Assembly: GCA_026120035.1 (NCBI GenBank) | Contig: JALRME010000008.1 | Location: forward strand, 434,001-498,000 | Source of the DNA: Coleophoma eucalyptorum | Taxonomy: Eukaryota > Ascomycota > Leotiomycetes > Helotiales > Dermateaceae | Direction of reading: 5' to 3' | DNA length: 64,000 nucleotides | Program-made: the position numbers and the translations under genes | Notes under the pieces: generated by a model | Databases searched by the model: none | Told to the model about the DNA's origin: nothing | The model's input: the letters and a program-made list of their open reading frames with translations, nothing else | In this document: positions 11,633-23,333 of the stretch, piece after piece | Numbering within the stretch: the first letter of the stretch is position 1 | How the letters are laid out: every line of letters begins with the position of its first letter

Positions 11633-12679
11633 ATGTCTTCGAATCCTCCACAGCCCTTATCCCTCGGCTTTGTCGGCCTGGGGAATATGGGTTCCCAGAT
11701 GGCTCACAACCTTGCGATGTATACTGAGAAGCATAGCTTGCCGCCGGTACGGATCTGGAATCGTACACAGAGTAAGATTGAATGGTTGGCACGGGAGGCA
11801 AACTGCGAAATTGTCTCGTCAATTGGGGAAGTAGCGGAGAAATGCGACGTTGTGCATACCTGCCTCGCCAACGACGAGGTTGCTCTATCCGTCTATCGTC
11901 AGTTTTTTAACACGCAGAGCTCAGGGACCATCTTTGCGGATCATTCCACTCTGTATCCCACAACAGTGATGGCTTTGCAAAAAGAGGCTGCACAGGCTGG
12001 CATGCACTATTTGTCGTGCCCAGTTTTTGGACCTCCTGCCGCAGCAAAGTCAGCACAGTTACTGATTATACTGTCTGGAGATGAGGCGGCTAGAAGGATT
12101 ACTAGACAATATATTGTGCCGACGATTGGAAAGGCAGTCCTGGAAGCTGGTGAAGATGCTTCCAAGGGCGCCTTGATGAAATTACTTGGAAACAATTGCA
12201 TTCTTGGCACTATCGAGCTTCTTTCAGAAAGTTTCACTCTGGCCGAGAAGACTGGATTTGATGTCAACCTATTCTATAAGTTTATTCGTAGGTCCCAAAG
12301 TTCCAAAGCGAAGTTAGGTTTCTAACGCGAAACAGAACAATGGTTTCCCGCTCCCGCTTGGGTCAACTATGGCAAGAAGATTCGTGATGGTACTTTCAGT
12401 GGCAAGACAGGTTTCAAGCTTGACGGCGGTATGAAAGACGCTGCCTTTATCCGCCGCCTCGGCGCCCAGAGTTCTACCCCAACCCCAATCATTGACCAGG
12501 CATGGAACCATCTCACTACAGCAAAGGCTCATGGTGGCCCTGAATTGGATTGGAGTTCTTGCGCGGCTGGTATGCGAGTGAGTGCCGGACTGCCACCGTT
12601 TAAGGGTGAAGATTTCTCACTAAAGAAAACAAATGGTCATCCAAACGGATCTGTTGATGATAAGAATGGCTCTGCATAG
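11633..12679 (+). CDS. 3-hydroxyisobutyrate dehydrogenase / 6-phosphogluconate dehydrogenase-like NAD(P) oxidoreductase
   Basis: Two exons, 11633-12287 and 12336-12679 (48-nt intron, branch TCTAAC), 332 aa. ATG 11633 is used; the frame upstream has only a TTG. Residues about 12-28 carry the Rossmann motif LGFVGLGNMGSQMAHNLA. The beta-hydroxyacid dehydrogenase substrate loop HSTLYPTT (about 106-113, for the family DxST) and the catalytic Lys in GALMKLLGNN follow. The C-terminal helical domain continues across the intron (FYKFI / QWFPAPAW). Family members oxidise 3-hydroxyisobutyrate, tartronate semialdehyde or related beta-hydroxyacids in valine or glyoxylate-type metabolism. It shares a divergent promoter with the amidohydrolase, so it may work on a product of that enzyme (inference). 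Confidence 0.88.
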
Positions 12680-13250
12680 GGTGTCGCTTCGAATGGAAAT
12701 TGGATGAGGCAAAGGAGCGTAGAATAGTGTTTGCTGACAGATAGATTAAGGATGCGAGTAAAGTCACAGCTATAATAGAGGTCCTCGGTTTCACGTCCAT
12801 ATTCTTATGTAGTCTATTCGGGTGAGAGTTTCCAGGAATTCAGACGGTCTTTCAACTCTTGCCTCTTTTCGTGAAATTCATGATATTTTGCTCTTGATGT
12901 CAATCCAATGCCAAGATCTCAATGTATAATGACGAGGACCTCGTCTGGTCTATATAGTACTACACTTGCTTGTCCGGAACTCCCCAAGCCATATGATCTT
13001 TTTTGCCGTTTCTGTTTCCATTCCAAAATTATCATCCACAGCTACCCTTAGCTTTCCCACTCTGCAAATCCAGGCTACATCATCGATGCACACCTTGTGG
13101 GGGGCCAGCTAACCCCTCTCCTGCGGCAACTCCCCGCACGAAGACACATAGGCTGCGAGCAACCTCAACCTCATATATCAGAGACTTTGATGTAAATCCA
13201 AATTGGTACATGAGATATAGTATAATCTTAAAAGCAGAAAGCATAGAAAA
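12680..13250. other. Intergenic, 0.57 kb
   Basis: Contains a GC-rich patch at about 13097-13142 with GTGGGG and CTCCCCGC boxes (CreA SYGGRG-like) upstream of the unknown gene at 13251. No gene is seen. Confidence 0.4.
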
Positions 13251-13985
13251 ATGGACGAATCAGAAGACTGTGTGCAACGGCTTGAGAAACTGTCTTTTGA
13301 AGAAAGTCGCTCACAAGGCTTGAATACAGCACTGCGACAGCGCTTACAAGAGTTTGCTCGTGCGCGAAACCACAGGTTTCAGGTTCGTGAGATATAACGA
13401 ATGTTAAGATAGACCTTGCACCTATTGATTCTTTTGTAGCAAGACAATATCGGGAACATTTACATTACACGTGCCGGCTCAGATAGTGAACTATCAGCAA
13501 TAGCGATCACTTTCCCCTTGGATGCGCCTAATTGCAGAGTCATACAATCAAGCGCACTGCGAGTGTTTCTGGAGCTCGAAGAAACCAATACCAGCTGTGA
13601 TGTTACACTGCTAGGTTGGTCATCACCTCAAGGCAATCCGGTCGGGCACGATGTCTGGGACGGAGCCATTGAACTTGAAGCCGGCTATGAGCAAGCTGTA
13701 GAACTGAAGCAGTTTGCATCCTTGGAGGATGTAAGAAACTTTTCATTATCTGCAATCTTCCAACTTTCGGAGACAGATGAGTCTCTGGTCGCAATGGGAA
13801 GTCCTATTCTGACTCAAAAAGTGCGGGAGGCAGCGGAGGGGAAGGTAAAGGTTGTATTCGAAGGGCCGATTCCAAAACGAGTTCCGGTTGTGAGTATACA
13901 AGGTATGGGTGCAATTGATATGGGAAAGCTATCAATTGAGTATTATAGTAGATACGTAATGGGGCTATTTGAGAATTTTGATTAA
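13251..13985 (+). CDS. Hypothetical protein
   Basis: Two exons, 13251-13382 and 13440-13985, give 225 aa with a 57-nt phase-0 intron (donor GTTCGT, acceptor TTGTAG). I do not recognise a family. It is acidic, has no signal peptide or membrane helix, and starts with a helical, charged segment (CVQRLEKLSFEESRSQG). Later parts alternate short strands (VFLELEETNTSCDVTLLGW, KVKVVFEGPIPKRVPVVSI), which suggests a compact alpha/beta or all-beta fold. It lies between the dehydrogenase and an alpha/beta hydrolase, both on the same strand. Confidence 0.65.
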
Positions 13986-14270
13986 TTGTAAATATAACTT
14001 TACTTATTAATCCTCTACGGCGTGTCACTTTGAGAGTAGAATACTAGGGCCCTGTTGAGAGACTCAATATGTGATGTAGATCGTATGATAGGGTTTGATT
14101 AGCCTGGCTGGAAGTATGGTACAAAGCCGGGAAGATGCCGTTCAGAACATTTTGATATAACGTCATCACACCTATCACACTCTTCTAGAATATACATTAT
14201 CCTCTCAATCCTATAATATCCTCTTAAGACAGCAAAATAGATCACTCAGGTTCGTCAGATACTTACGATT

Positions 14271-15130
14271 ATGGCGTCTGTAATTACATCGTATGATACC
14301 ATAAAGGCAAACAATAGCAGCCTGTTTGTGGAACAGGAGGGGAACAAATCTGGCCCCGCCATCATTTTCATCCATGGCCTAGGTGGAACTACAAATACTT
14401 ACCAGTCGATTGTTCCTATGTTACAAGACTATAACATTATACGTTTTGACTGGGCAGGCCATGGCCGGAGCTCAGTTCCCGAATCCACGAGTATCGATTC
14501 ATACGTTCAAGACGCACTAGGTCAGTTTTTTCCCTTCCTTGAAAGATTAATTAAGTTTATTCAGAGAGATTAGATGTAATCGAGCATTTCAATATCAAAG
14601 ATGTAACAGTAGTTGGACATTCGCTCGGCTGTCTCATCGCTATGACTCTAGCTTCACAGCATCCCACAGTGGTATCGAAGCTTGTTCTATTTGGACCTAT
14701 TAAGCCGCCACCACAGCAAGGGAAAGATGGTGCAAGGGCGCGTGCTGCTGCTGTTCGCACTGGTGGCATGGGTAAAGTGGCCGACGTTGTGGTTGGAAAT
14801 GCTTTTTCAGCTTATAGTCTCGAGAGCCGCCCCGAAATCGTGGCCTTTGCCCGAGAGATGTTGACGCGCCAGAATCCAGAGGGATATGCGCTAGCATGTC
14901 TTGCACTTGCTGGTCCCACTGACCCGGATTGGAAAACAATCAAAGCCCGAACTACCATTGTAAGTGGACTAGAAGACAAGGTTGCTTCGCCCGCTGTTTG
15001 CACAGCTATAAAGGAGAACCTGAAGAATGCTGAGGTTGACTACTTGACGTGGGAGAATGTGGGACATTGGCATACATTAGAGAATGTGATGGAGAGCGCA
15101 AAGGTGGTAAAGAACGCGGTTGAAATTTGA
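14271..15130 (+). CDS. Alpha/beta hydrolase, 3-oxoadipate enol-lactonase-like
   Basis: Two exons, 14271-14520 and 14574-15130, 268 aa, with a 53-nt intron (GTCAGT...ATTAG). The oxyanion turn IIFIHGLGGTT, the nucleophile elbow VVGHSLGCLIA (Ser), the acid in IVSGLEDKVAS (Asp) and the base in ENVGHWHTLE (His) complete a catalytic triad. Overall length and the RFDWAGHGRSS loop match the enol-lactonase (PcaD-like) and related esterase group. Cytosolic. Near a quinate/sugar-type transporter on the same strand, which would fit protocatechuate/3-oxoadipate-type catabolism, but no ring-cleavage gene is present. Other possible roles are esterase or C-C hydrolase. Confidence 0.85.
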
Positions 15131-15948
15131 AAAGTTTACTCCTGGAAGCTTAGCCAAGACAGATCAATTTGAAAGGGAGAGACAAGTCACCTGCTACATG
15201 GATTCAGCATGCTTAATATCCCATGGTACCTGTGTTTGATCTTAAAATAATGTTTTTTCAAAGATATTTTTCCCAATACAAATAGACTATCACATGTAAT
15301 CATCCTATTCCTTATTGTAACAAAATACATGGCAGCCATGGATTAGAATAATGCAGTGCTATATCAGGCTCATTAAAATTATGGAATAAGACTGTAGAGA
15401 GCACATCAGGACATACGGAATACGAGTACGAGAAGGATACATGTGATAAACGGTCATTTCATGCTGATAGAAAGATTACTATGAAGTGGTTGTATTAAGT
15501 AAGGATTCTTCCCCGAAACTCCCCAGCAAATAAACATACGGTATGAACAGTGGTGGGTCGGTTAAATTGCCATAGTTGGACTGGCGAGGCGGTATCTCGC
15601 CGGTCACGAATATATGTTAGGCGGTATCTCCCCGGCTTCAGAGGCGAGTAATTGGCCTTTGGTATTCTACGGCATTTGATTATCACAAGATTGTTGGCCC
15701 TTGGCTGATTCCAGCCTGCTCCAAGGCAAGTTCATCATGATTGTCATGTCTCAAACTTTGCGGGGACGTTAGGGAGAACTACCCCTCTCAGGAAGACCTG
15801 GCTTCAAGCCAAAGCATAGAAGCAGAGCGAAAGAAGGATCTTAAGCTACAAACAATAATTAATTCTTCTTTTTATTTTTGGGAATCCTCTCTATCTTCAC
15901 TGGCTCAACTACCCTTTCTTCTTAGCTCATTGTGATCGAGCAGTCAAA
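15131..15948. other. Intergenic, 0.8 kb
   Basis: Region between the hydrolase and the transporter. Short inverted GGCGGTATCTC-like segments occur at about 15590-15630 (two near-identical GGCGGTATCTC copies 27 bp apart). No gene is seen. Confidence 0.4.
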
Positions 15949-17639
15949 ATGCAACCGTACTTTGGACTCAAGGGACGATGGCTCACCTTCTGGCTAACTG
16001 TGGCATGCTCTACTGAAATGGCACTATTTGGTTATGATCAGGGTGTTTTCAGTTAGTCTCTAGAGATCCCAACATGAGGTGAAAATCACTAAAACAACGT
16101 GTAGGTGGAGTAGTAATTTCAGAAGACTTCCTGACAACTCTACATTTGACGAACAAGACTAGCCTTATTGGTACTATCTCAGCATTGTTTGATGTTGGGT
16201 CCTTCTTTGGTGCAATTGCGGCCTTTACTTTGGGTGGTAGATTTGGTCGAAAGCGGTCCATGTTACTAGGGAGCCTAATCATGACCGTCGGTGTAATTCT
16301 ACAGTCGGCGAGTTCCACCGTCGCAGTCATGATGGCTGGACGTATAGTCACGGGCCTTGGAAACGGCATCAATACTGCTACGGCACCCATTTGGCAGGGT
16401 GAGACATCGAAGGCGTCGATGCGAGGGAAACTCATCGTGATCGAGCTGATCATGTGTATCGTGGGATTCTCCCTCGTCAATTGGATGAATTACGGGCTGT
16501 CTTTCGTGGGTGGTTCGGTTGCCTGGAGATTTCCTCTGGCTTTCCAGATGATCTTCATTCTTATTATCTTCGCCACCGTGCCGTGGCTGCCCGAGTCCCC
16601 CCGCTGGCTCATTGCTAAGGGCCGTGTCGACGAAGCTGAGCAGATCCTCGCGGATCTGGAAGCAGTGGATATAACGCATCCGAAGATTATCACGGAATCG
16701 AAGGAAATACAATGGTCTATACAATACGAGCATGAGAACGGTGCCACACTGTTAAGTCTCCTCCGTGGCAAAACTGACCAACAAGGTGGAACTTGCACTC
16801 TCCGACGGCTGATACTTGGAATGAGTACCCTCGCTATGAAGGAGCTTACCGGAATTAATGTAACTTCATATTACTTGCCAACGCTACTTACAAAGTCCGT
16901 TGGCCTCTCAGCAACAACGGCTCGCCTTCTAGGTGGATGCAATTCTCTGAGCTACCTGGCAGCCAGTTTCCTCGGAATCCCAGCCATTGAGCGTTACGGT
17001 CGACGAAAAATGATGATGTTTGGAGCTGCTGGCCAAGGATTCTGCCATCTCATGATCACGGTTTGCATTCGGTATAGCGAACTTCCAGGGTATTTGCACC
17101 AGAAAGAAATAGCTAGTGCCTCAGTTGCATTTTTCTTTCTATATTATGTGTTCTTCAGTGTTGGATGGCAGGGGATTCCATTTCTCTACCCAACTGAAAT
17201 CAACTCGCTTAGCATGCGTACGAGGGGGGTGGCCCTGAGCACTGCTACAAGCTGGGCATTCAACTATATGGGCAAGTCAACGTTCATCCCCCAAGAACTG
17301 ATGCTCTTCTGATTCCATTGAACAGTGGTGCAAATCACGCCTCTGGGCGTTGAAAATCTCGGGTGGCGCTTTTATATTATCTGGACGCTCTGCAATGCAG
17401 GGATCATACCAATTGTGTACCTCTTCTTCCCCGAAACGGCAGACAGGACCCTCGAGGACATTGAGCGGTTCTTCAGAGAAAATCACGGTATTTTTGTCTT
17501 CAAAGACAAAATAGCCATCTCGGTCAAAAGGCCAGAAGAATATATCATCGATGAGCAGAATAAAACTCGCGAGAACAAGCTTATGAACGAAGATAAGGGC
17601 GTTGTAGTACAGCAGATTGAGAGAGTCTCTGAGGTATAG
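15949..17639 (+). CDS. MFS sugar/quinate-type transporter
   Basis: Three exons, 15949-16051, 16105-17271 and 17326-17639, 527 aa. Family signatures: GYDQGVFSGVVISEDF in TM1, GGRFGRKRSMLLGS between TM2 and TM3, PWLPESPRWLIAKGR after TM6, and PETADRTLEDIE after TM12. This pattern belongs to the plasma-membrane sugar transporter family, with quinate and hexose carriers as closest types; substrate is not determined. The second intron (17272-17325) has a GC donor (G|GCAAGT) and AG acceptor. Using it restores the conserved NYMVVQITP..ENLGWRFYIIW transition, while reading through stops in the intron. The gene is downstream of the hydrolase and on the same strand. Confidence 0.9.
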
Positions 17640-17976
17640 CTTATTGTTTATAAAAATCCCACTTAGTTGCGAGGATATTCTCCCGATAACTAAGGGGAAC
17701 AAGGATTTGAATCAGAGGGAGGAGTTTCTTTGTATGAGGAACTAGTTTGGGTGAGAATTGGGTTTGCGCAAGGCTTCCAATTTCTCTTAGGCACCAATAG
17801 ATCACAATATCGCTTGAGTGGGCAGAAAGGCAAGTTAAATATGAAGCTTTTTATTGAAATTTCTGCTTCTCTGAACTAACTATGTAAGTTCTGTTTATGA
17901 ATCTAATCTAGACATGTCATTATTCGTTATATTAGTAATAAAATATATACAGTGAACCCGCTAATCGTAACACCCA
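17640..17976. other. Intergenic between convergent genes
   Basis: A 337-bp AT-rich 3'-3' spacer between the transporter and the glycerol-3-phosphate dehydrogenase gene. Nothing else is recognised. Confidence 0.4.
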
Positions 17977-20181
17977 TCATGCAACCATGCCCGTTGGGAC
18001 GAAGCCCTCACTCTCTTTCACGGGTTCAGGTTTCCTTGAGGCGGGCAAGGCGGAAGCAACTTGGTTGAACTTCTGGGATAGAACCTCCTCTCGTGTAATG
18101 GCCAGCATGCTCGAGGGAAGGCCCATGGACTCCAAGAATGAAACGGATTCCTTCCACTCCAGATCCTTTCGGGCTGAATCCCAAGATAGCTCTTTGCCCA
18201 TGATATCGATAACGCCTGGCAGAGCATTCAACGATGCTTTAACATCGAGGAAGGTAAGCCGCGTTCGCCGCCCCAATACATCGATAGCCGTCTGTGCATA
18301 TTCGTTTTGGATGGCGTAGGTGACTTCACTGTCAATGAATGGGTATTTGGGTGCTAGTCGGGCTCCTACCGCGGAAGAAGTTGATGATTGCGGTGAAGCC
18401 ATTTCAGCGACAGCCCATGCTCGGTCTCCATAGGCGTGTGCGAGATGTTTAGCCACATCACTATCCAAGCCAAAGTGCTGTGCCAAGGTAATGAAAAGGG
18501 TTGGCGAATGGCCATGTGCACCGATCAGACGCACGTGACGTGATTGGCAAGAGCCATCTACGGAAGGCACATCGTTGAATTCGCGGAGGTTGCTGAATGC
18601 GGTGTTTGGTTTGCTGAAGATCTCGCGTGGTTTTAGCTGGAACACCTTAACGGCTTCATCGACAGCGTCTTCTGCCATTTGTCGGTATGTCGTCCATTTG
18701 CCACCGGCACAAGTGAGCAGTCCGGATTGTGAAACGGTTACTAGATGATTGCGGACCAAGGATTCGGTGTTCTTGGCATTTGGATCCCGAACTAATGGGC
18801 GGATACCTTCAAAGATTACATGTTAGTAGGGTTTCATGATTAGAATACACCGAATGGGTGAATAAGGAGACCCTCAGATCCAATTGTACGTACCTGACCA
18901 AGCAGCAAGAACGTCCGATCGTCGAATGGGCACTTCAGGTGTCAAGTAATCCCGAACTTGATTCAGAACCCAAGAGATATCCTTTTCAGAAGGAATGGGG
19001 TTTTTCGAGATGCTGGTTGGTGAATCGGTTGTTCCAGCAATGGTGCAGCCTTCCCATGGCAACACGAAGACGACACGTCCATCCGATGAAGAAGGATCAA
19101 TGAGTCCCATATCATCTGGTGTAAGGTGACCGGGTAGGACAATATGCACACCGGAACTAGGTGCTACAATTTCCGTCTTGCCAGGCTCATCCATCTGCTG
19201 AATTGCATCGACAAAAGGTCCAGTCGCGTTAATGATACCTTTGGCACGAATGGAGAATTCGGCTTTGCCGCTCTCGTCGCCGTTTCTATCGGCAATCAGA
19301 TCGCGGACACGTGCACCACAGAGCTTTCCGTTAGAGTCTTTGTCAAGGCCAGTGACCTCGAGATGGTTGACAGTAGTGGTGCCATAGAGGGCGGCCGTCA
19401 TGGCCAGGGCAATATTCGTCCGGGAATCGTTTTGCTGTCCATCATAGTAAACCAGCGCTCCGATGAGTCGGTCTGTTCTCTGCATGGGGAAGGCTTCAAG
19501 CGCGGCCGCCTTCGTCAAGAAGTATGAGCTCTTAAAACCTTGGGAACCGGCCAATAAATCATAAGCCTTAGTACCGGCCCAGAAATATGGTGCCTGCCAC
19601 CACTGCTGGAGGGGAATCAGAATGGGCGTCCAGGCCGAGAGATGGGGTGCGACATTCTGGAAATGTTGTCTCTCGCTCAGGGCTTCCTGGACGAGCTTAA
19701 ACTGTTCATAGTCGAGGTTCCAGAAGGCCTTCTCGAGATAGCGCACTCCACCATGGATCAGCTTGGTGCTCTTGCTGCTAGAGCCACTGCTGAAGTCATC
19801 GCGCTCCACCAGTGCCACCTTCAATCCTCTCGTGGCGGCATCTAAGGCAATACCCGTTCCCGTCGCTCCGCCTCCAATGACCAGCAGGTCGTATATGCTA
19901 TCATCATCGGTCGCTAATGTGCTTTGGGTCTTGGAGAGCGGAGACTGTTGAATGCTTGAACTGCGCTTGAGATCGGCTATTTGCTGGTCCCGAGTCTTGA
20001 TACGGGGAAATTGCGGAATTTCTAGTTTTCCCTGCTGGTTGAGTACGGGAAAAGCTGCACTGATTCTAGTGTCATGCTGTTTTCTAGGATATGCGTAGAT
20101 TGCGGTACCTCCCACAGCAGCAACGACAGATGCAGATGCTACGGCTTTGAACGCCCGGCTTGATCTAAATCGGCCAGACAT
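17977..20181 (-). CDS. GUT2: Mitochondrial FAD-dependent glycerol-3-phosphate dehydrogenase
   Basis: Two exons, 20181-18894 and 18806-17977 (87-nt intron, donor GTACGT, branch ACTAAC), 705 aa. The N-terminus is basic (MSGRFRSSRAFKAVASA) and followed by a hydrophobic helix VVAAVGGTAIYAY, matching a mitochondrial inner-membrane anchored enzyme facing the intermembrane space. FAD-binding motif LLVIGGGATGTGIALDAATRG at about residue 99 and the DAO signature GGVRYLEKAF follow. The C-terminal helical domain begins with CAGGKWTTYRQMAEDAVD. It oxidises glycerol-3-phosphate to dihydroxyacetone phosphate and feeds electrons to ubiquinone (glycerol catabolism and the G3P shuttle). Length fits fungal Gut2. 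It diverges from a Zn2Cys6 factor with a 666-bp spacer. Confidence 0.95.
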
Positions 20182-20847
20182 CTAGTTGGAACAAGGTGAC
20201 AGTGACCAAGGGACAACCCGATGTTAGTCAGCTGAAGAGGTTCAGCAAGGGGTCGTGGTGGGCGAGATGGAATAAGCTGAGAAGTGGTTTACAACGAGCG
20301 GTTCTCCGCAAGGAGTCCATGGCCTTTTTAAATACATCTTAACCTGGAAAAACTCACGGAGTTTCTAGGCATGGAGGATTCGCCTCGGTGCAACAATTGA
20401 TCAGGCGCGGCACAGTGCGAAGCATCCACTCTGGGGCACATCACAGGGGAAACAGGGGGAAAAGGGTCAGACATGGCTGTGACGGCCACGGTTGGAGTAA
20501 TTTTTGCGGTCTTGTGCTCGCCGAGATCTCCAGGTGCGGGTTGAGGTGGTGTGGGCTTTTCCTTCCAAGTCCTGTCCATACCCACTGCTCGGCGCTTCGC
20601 TGTAACTGTTGCGGCGAGACGACCCTTGTTTGGGCTAGTGCATATCTATTTCCATGGCTCGGGCTCTGACCTTGCTATTTCTCCGCCCTGTCGTCCGCAT
20701 CAGCCAAGCGAGCACGTGCATTGGGCATGAACTGCTCGCGCTTTCTATCATGCCGCTACCCCCTTCCCTTCTCTCTTCTCTCTCTTTTTCATCCTCGCGC
20801 AACAACATTTGTACCGAACATGCTCACGCTCTCGCGCTCCTTCTCGC
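20182..20847. promoter_or_regulatory. Divergent promoter, GUT2 / Zn2Cys6 factor
   Basis: Shared 666-bp upstream region. On the regulator side it becomes C/T-rich (about 20755-20800, CCCTTCCCTTCTCTC), a pyrimidine tract often seen before fungal start sites. No gene is seen inside. Confidence 0.45.
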
Positions 20848-23333
20848 ATGTCGTCAAATAAGAGACGAAGGTCCACCACGGGTTCTCTTCCCAGCCCAGA
20901 CCATACTGGGGAGCCATCCACTCAGCCTGCGTCAGACACAACAGAGGAGGGCAGCGGATCATCCGGCTTGACTGCGTATGTTAGCTTCCTTGTCTACTTT
21001 GTCCACTTTGTCTACTTTGCCTACTTTGTCTACTTTGTCTACTTCCTGTGCTTCATCTCCTTCCATTATTTTTTTTACAGCTACATCCACATTTGGCTTC
21101 ACGTATTCCACAACTAACTCCAGTCTCGCAAGGTGCATAAAATGCAAGACGAGGAAAGTCAAATGTGATAAGGCCCGGCCATCGTGCGGCTGGTGTCTGC
21201 AAAATGGTCAGATCTGTTGGTACAATAAAAAGCAGAAGCCTGGCCCCCAGCGCGGTTCTGCCCAGGAATTGGTACGCCGAATTGACCATCTCGAGTCGAT
21301 GCTCCATACCTTGGGAGATCGACTCGATGATGGCATTCATGACCGTCGTGAGCGTTCTTCTGTGGATTTGAATGGATCCGATGACATCAATGACCATGCC
21401 GCAATTCCCACTGTGCTCATAACACGTGACTCCGTGCCAGAGGCTTCACCTGCCACCGATGACTCCATCGTGGTATCGAATAGTCACGTGCCGAACCGCT
21501 CTTCCAGCTCCCTCTTTAGGGATGATTTAATGACCGGTGATACAGTGGCATGGTCCGAAACCATTGCTTCTCCTTCATCTCCCAGTCTTGCGCGGACCAC
21601 GGAGTCTATTGAACCCGGTCTGCCACCGCAGAATGAACTCTACATTTTGGTTGATCTGTACTTCAAGCACATCAATACTTGGTCGCCGCTACTAGACCGC
21701 AGTACGACCTTTGAAATCCTCTCCACCCCTTCTACTCCAGATGAGGCTGACATTGTACTGCTTTATGCGATCTCCTTGGTCACCATGAAGTTCTCCCAAA
21801 ATCCTCGCCACACAGCTCAGTTTCGAGAACAATTTCATCAGACGGCAAAGCGTCGAATCCAGGTATATGGGCTTGAAAAAACCAATGTAAGAGCGCTACA
21901 GGCACTACTGCTCCTGGCAATTCATGTCTTGGGAACCTCGAATGGACCAGAAGGTATAAATATCATAGCGCTAATTGCCCGAAACCTCACCAATCTTGGC
22001 CTTTGTCACGAGCAGAAGTTTTATCTTGTCGCTCCAAGCCAAGATTTGAATGGTGCAGCTCAAGCCTTTTCCCTGCAACATCCCCAGTCATGGATAGAGG
22101 ATGAAGAGCGTCGTAGGTTGCTTTGGATAGTTTACGCTATAGATCGATATGCTACAGTTGGCACAACTGGTACTTTTGTCCTCGATGAGAGTCTTGTAGA
22201 TACACAACTACCATGCAGATACGATCTCTTCTCCCGGAATGAGCCAGTGGAGACGAGGTGGTTCCGTCGAGACCGACCTTTTGAGCGAACGGTTGATGTG
22301 ACGGAAACGCTGGGTAGTTTCTCTCATCACTGCGAGGTTTTGAGGATCTTGACTCAAGTACACGACTTTATGAGAAAGCCGTTAGATGTTCGCTCCGTGC
22401 CTGAGGTTGAAAAATGGAAACAGTCTTATACTGATTTGGACAGCTACCTTGCCAAATGGGCATACAACCTTCCAGGCGAATTCAGTCAAATCTCACAGTT
22501 TTGCCATTCGGATAGCAAAAGCAAAATCTCAAATTGGATCATTCTACATGCCGCATTTGTTATTACATCAATACGGCTTCATTCTCCAGCCGCATTCCCA
22601 CCAATCTACTCCGAACTATTCCAGCCTTCATATAGCGCCATGCAGAAATGCCTTGCTGCGGTTACAAGTCTGAAGGAGCTCGTGATGGACGTCATCGATA
22701 CTAATATGCTAGACCTGCTCGGTCCAGTCTTTGCCGATGCAATGTGGATTGCGGCCAGACTATTGATTGTACATGCATCCGTCCCCGAGCATCACCTTAA
22801 TGATGATATTTTCTTCTTCATTGCTGCGCTAAATCAAATGAGTCAATATTGGCCCATTTGTCAAGGCTACACGAGTATGTTGCAAAGTGTTCTCGTGAAT
22901 CACATGGAAAACATGGACTCAGCCGGCTCCGGCCCTATGGCACGCTCACGCTCGCAGTCATATCACCACAAAGCCAAAATGCTGGGAAATATGCGAAAGT
23001 AAGTGATGGTCAGCTAATCGGGGATCTACAATCCACCGGGTTTAGGTTATGTTTATGCTTACCATGGTTAGGACCGCGTATAACATCCCCATTTTAATGT
23101 CAGAGCGACGTATATCTGTACTTCACCCCAGTTTCATCAAACAACTTGCACCCAACGAGCTGAAATACTTTAAAGTCTTTGGCTCCTTCAATTACCCGCG
23201 CCTTCCAGCTACTGCTTACCGGGTATCAAATTACGGAACCGTAGTCCCCATTGAGAATTCGCCAGCGTTGGATTTCAAGGCACCGGATTCGCAGTCTGAC
23301 TGGACTACTTTCCGTAAGGGAGCCGAGAGTTGA
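20848..23333 (+). CDS. Zn2Cys6 transcription factor with fungal_trans domain
   Basis: Three exons, 20848-20975, 21124-22998 and 23072-23333, 754 aa. Exon 1 gives a Ser/Thr-rich leader (MSSNKRRRSTTGS). The first intron (148 nt, long for this window, holding a 9-nt tandem repeat) ends at CTCCAG and joins in phase to LARCIKCKTRKVKCDKARPSC, the binuclear zinc cluster. A helix ELVRRIDHLESMLHTLG follows and may dimerise. The middle region has EDEERRRLLWIVYAIDRYA, the usual fungal_trans core. The last exon adds a conserved-looking tail (TAYNIPILMSERR). An ATG at 20978 inside intron 1 opens directly into the zinc cluster, so a second N-terminus is possible. Target genes are unknown; the divergent partner is GUT2. 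Confidence 0.88.
20993..21046 (+). repeat. Six-copy 9-nt tandem repeat inside intron
   Basis: Units read TCTACTTTG, TCCACTTTG, TCTACTTTG, CCTACTTTG, TCTACTTTG, TCTACTTCC. It sits in the first intron of the Zn2Cys6 gene and in one frame encodes a Ser-Thr-Leu repeat. Confidence 0.85.
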
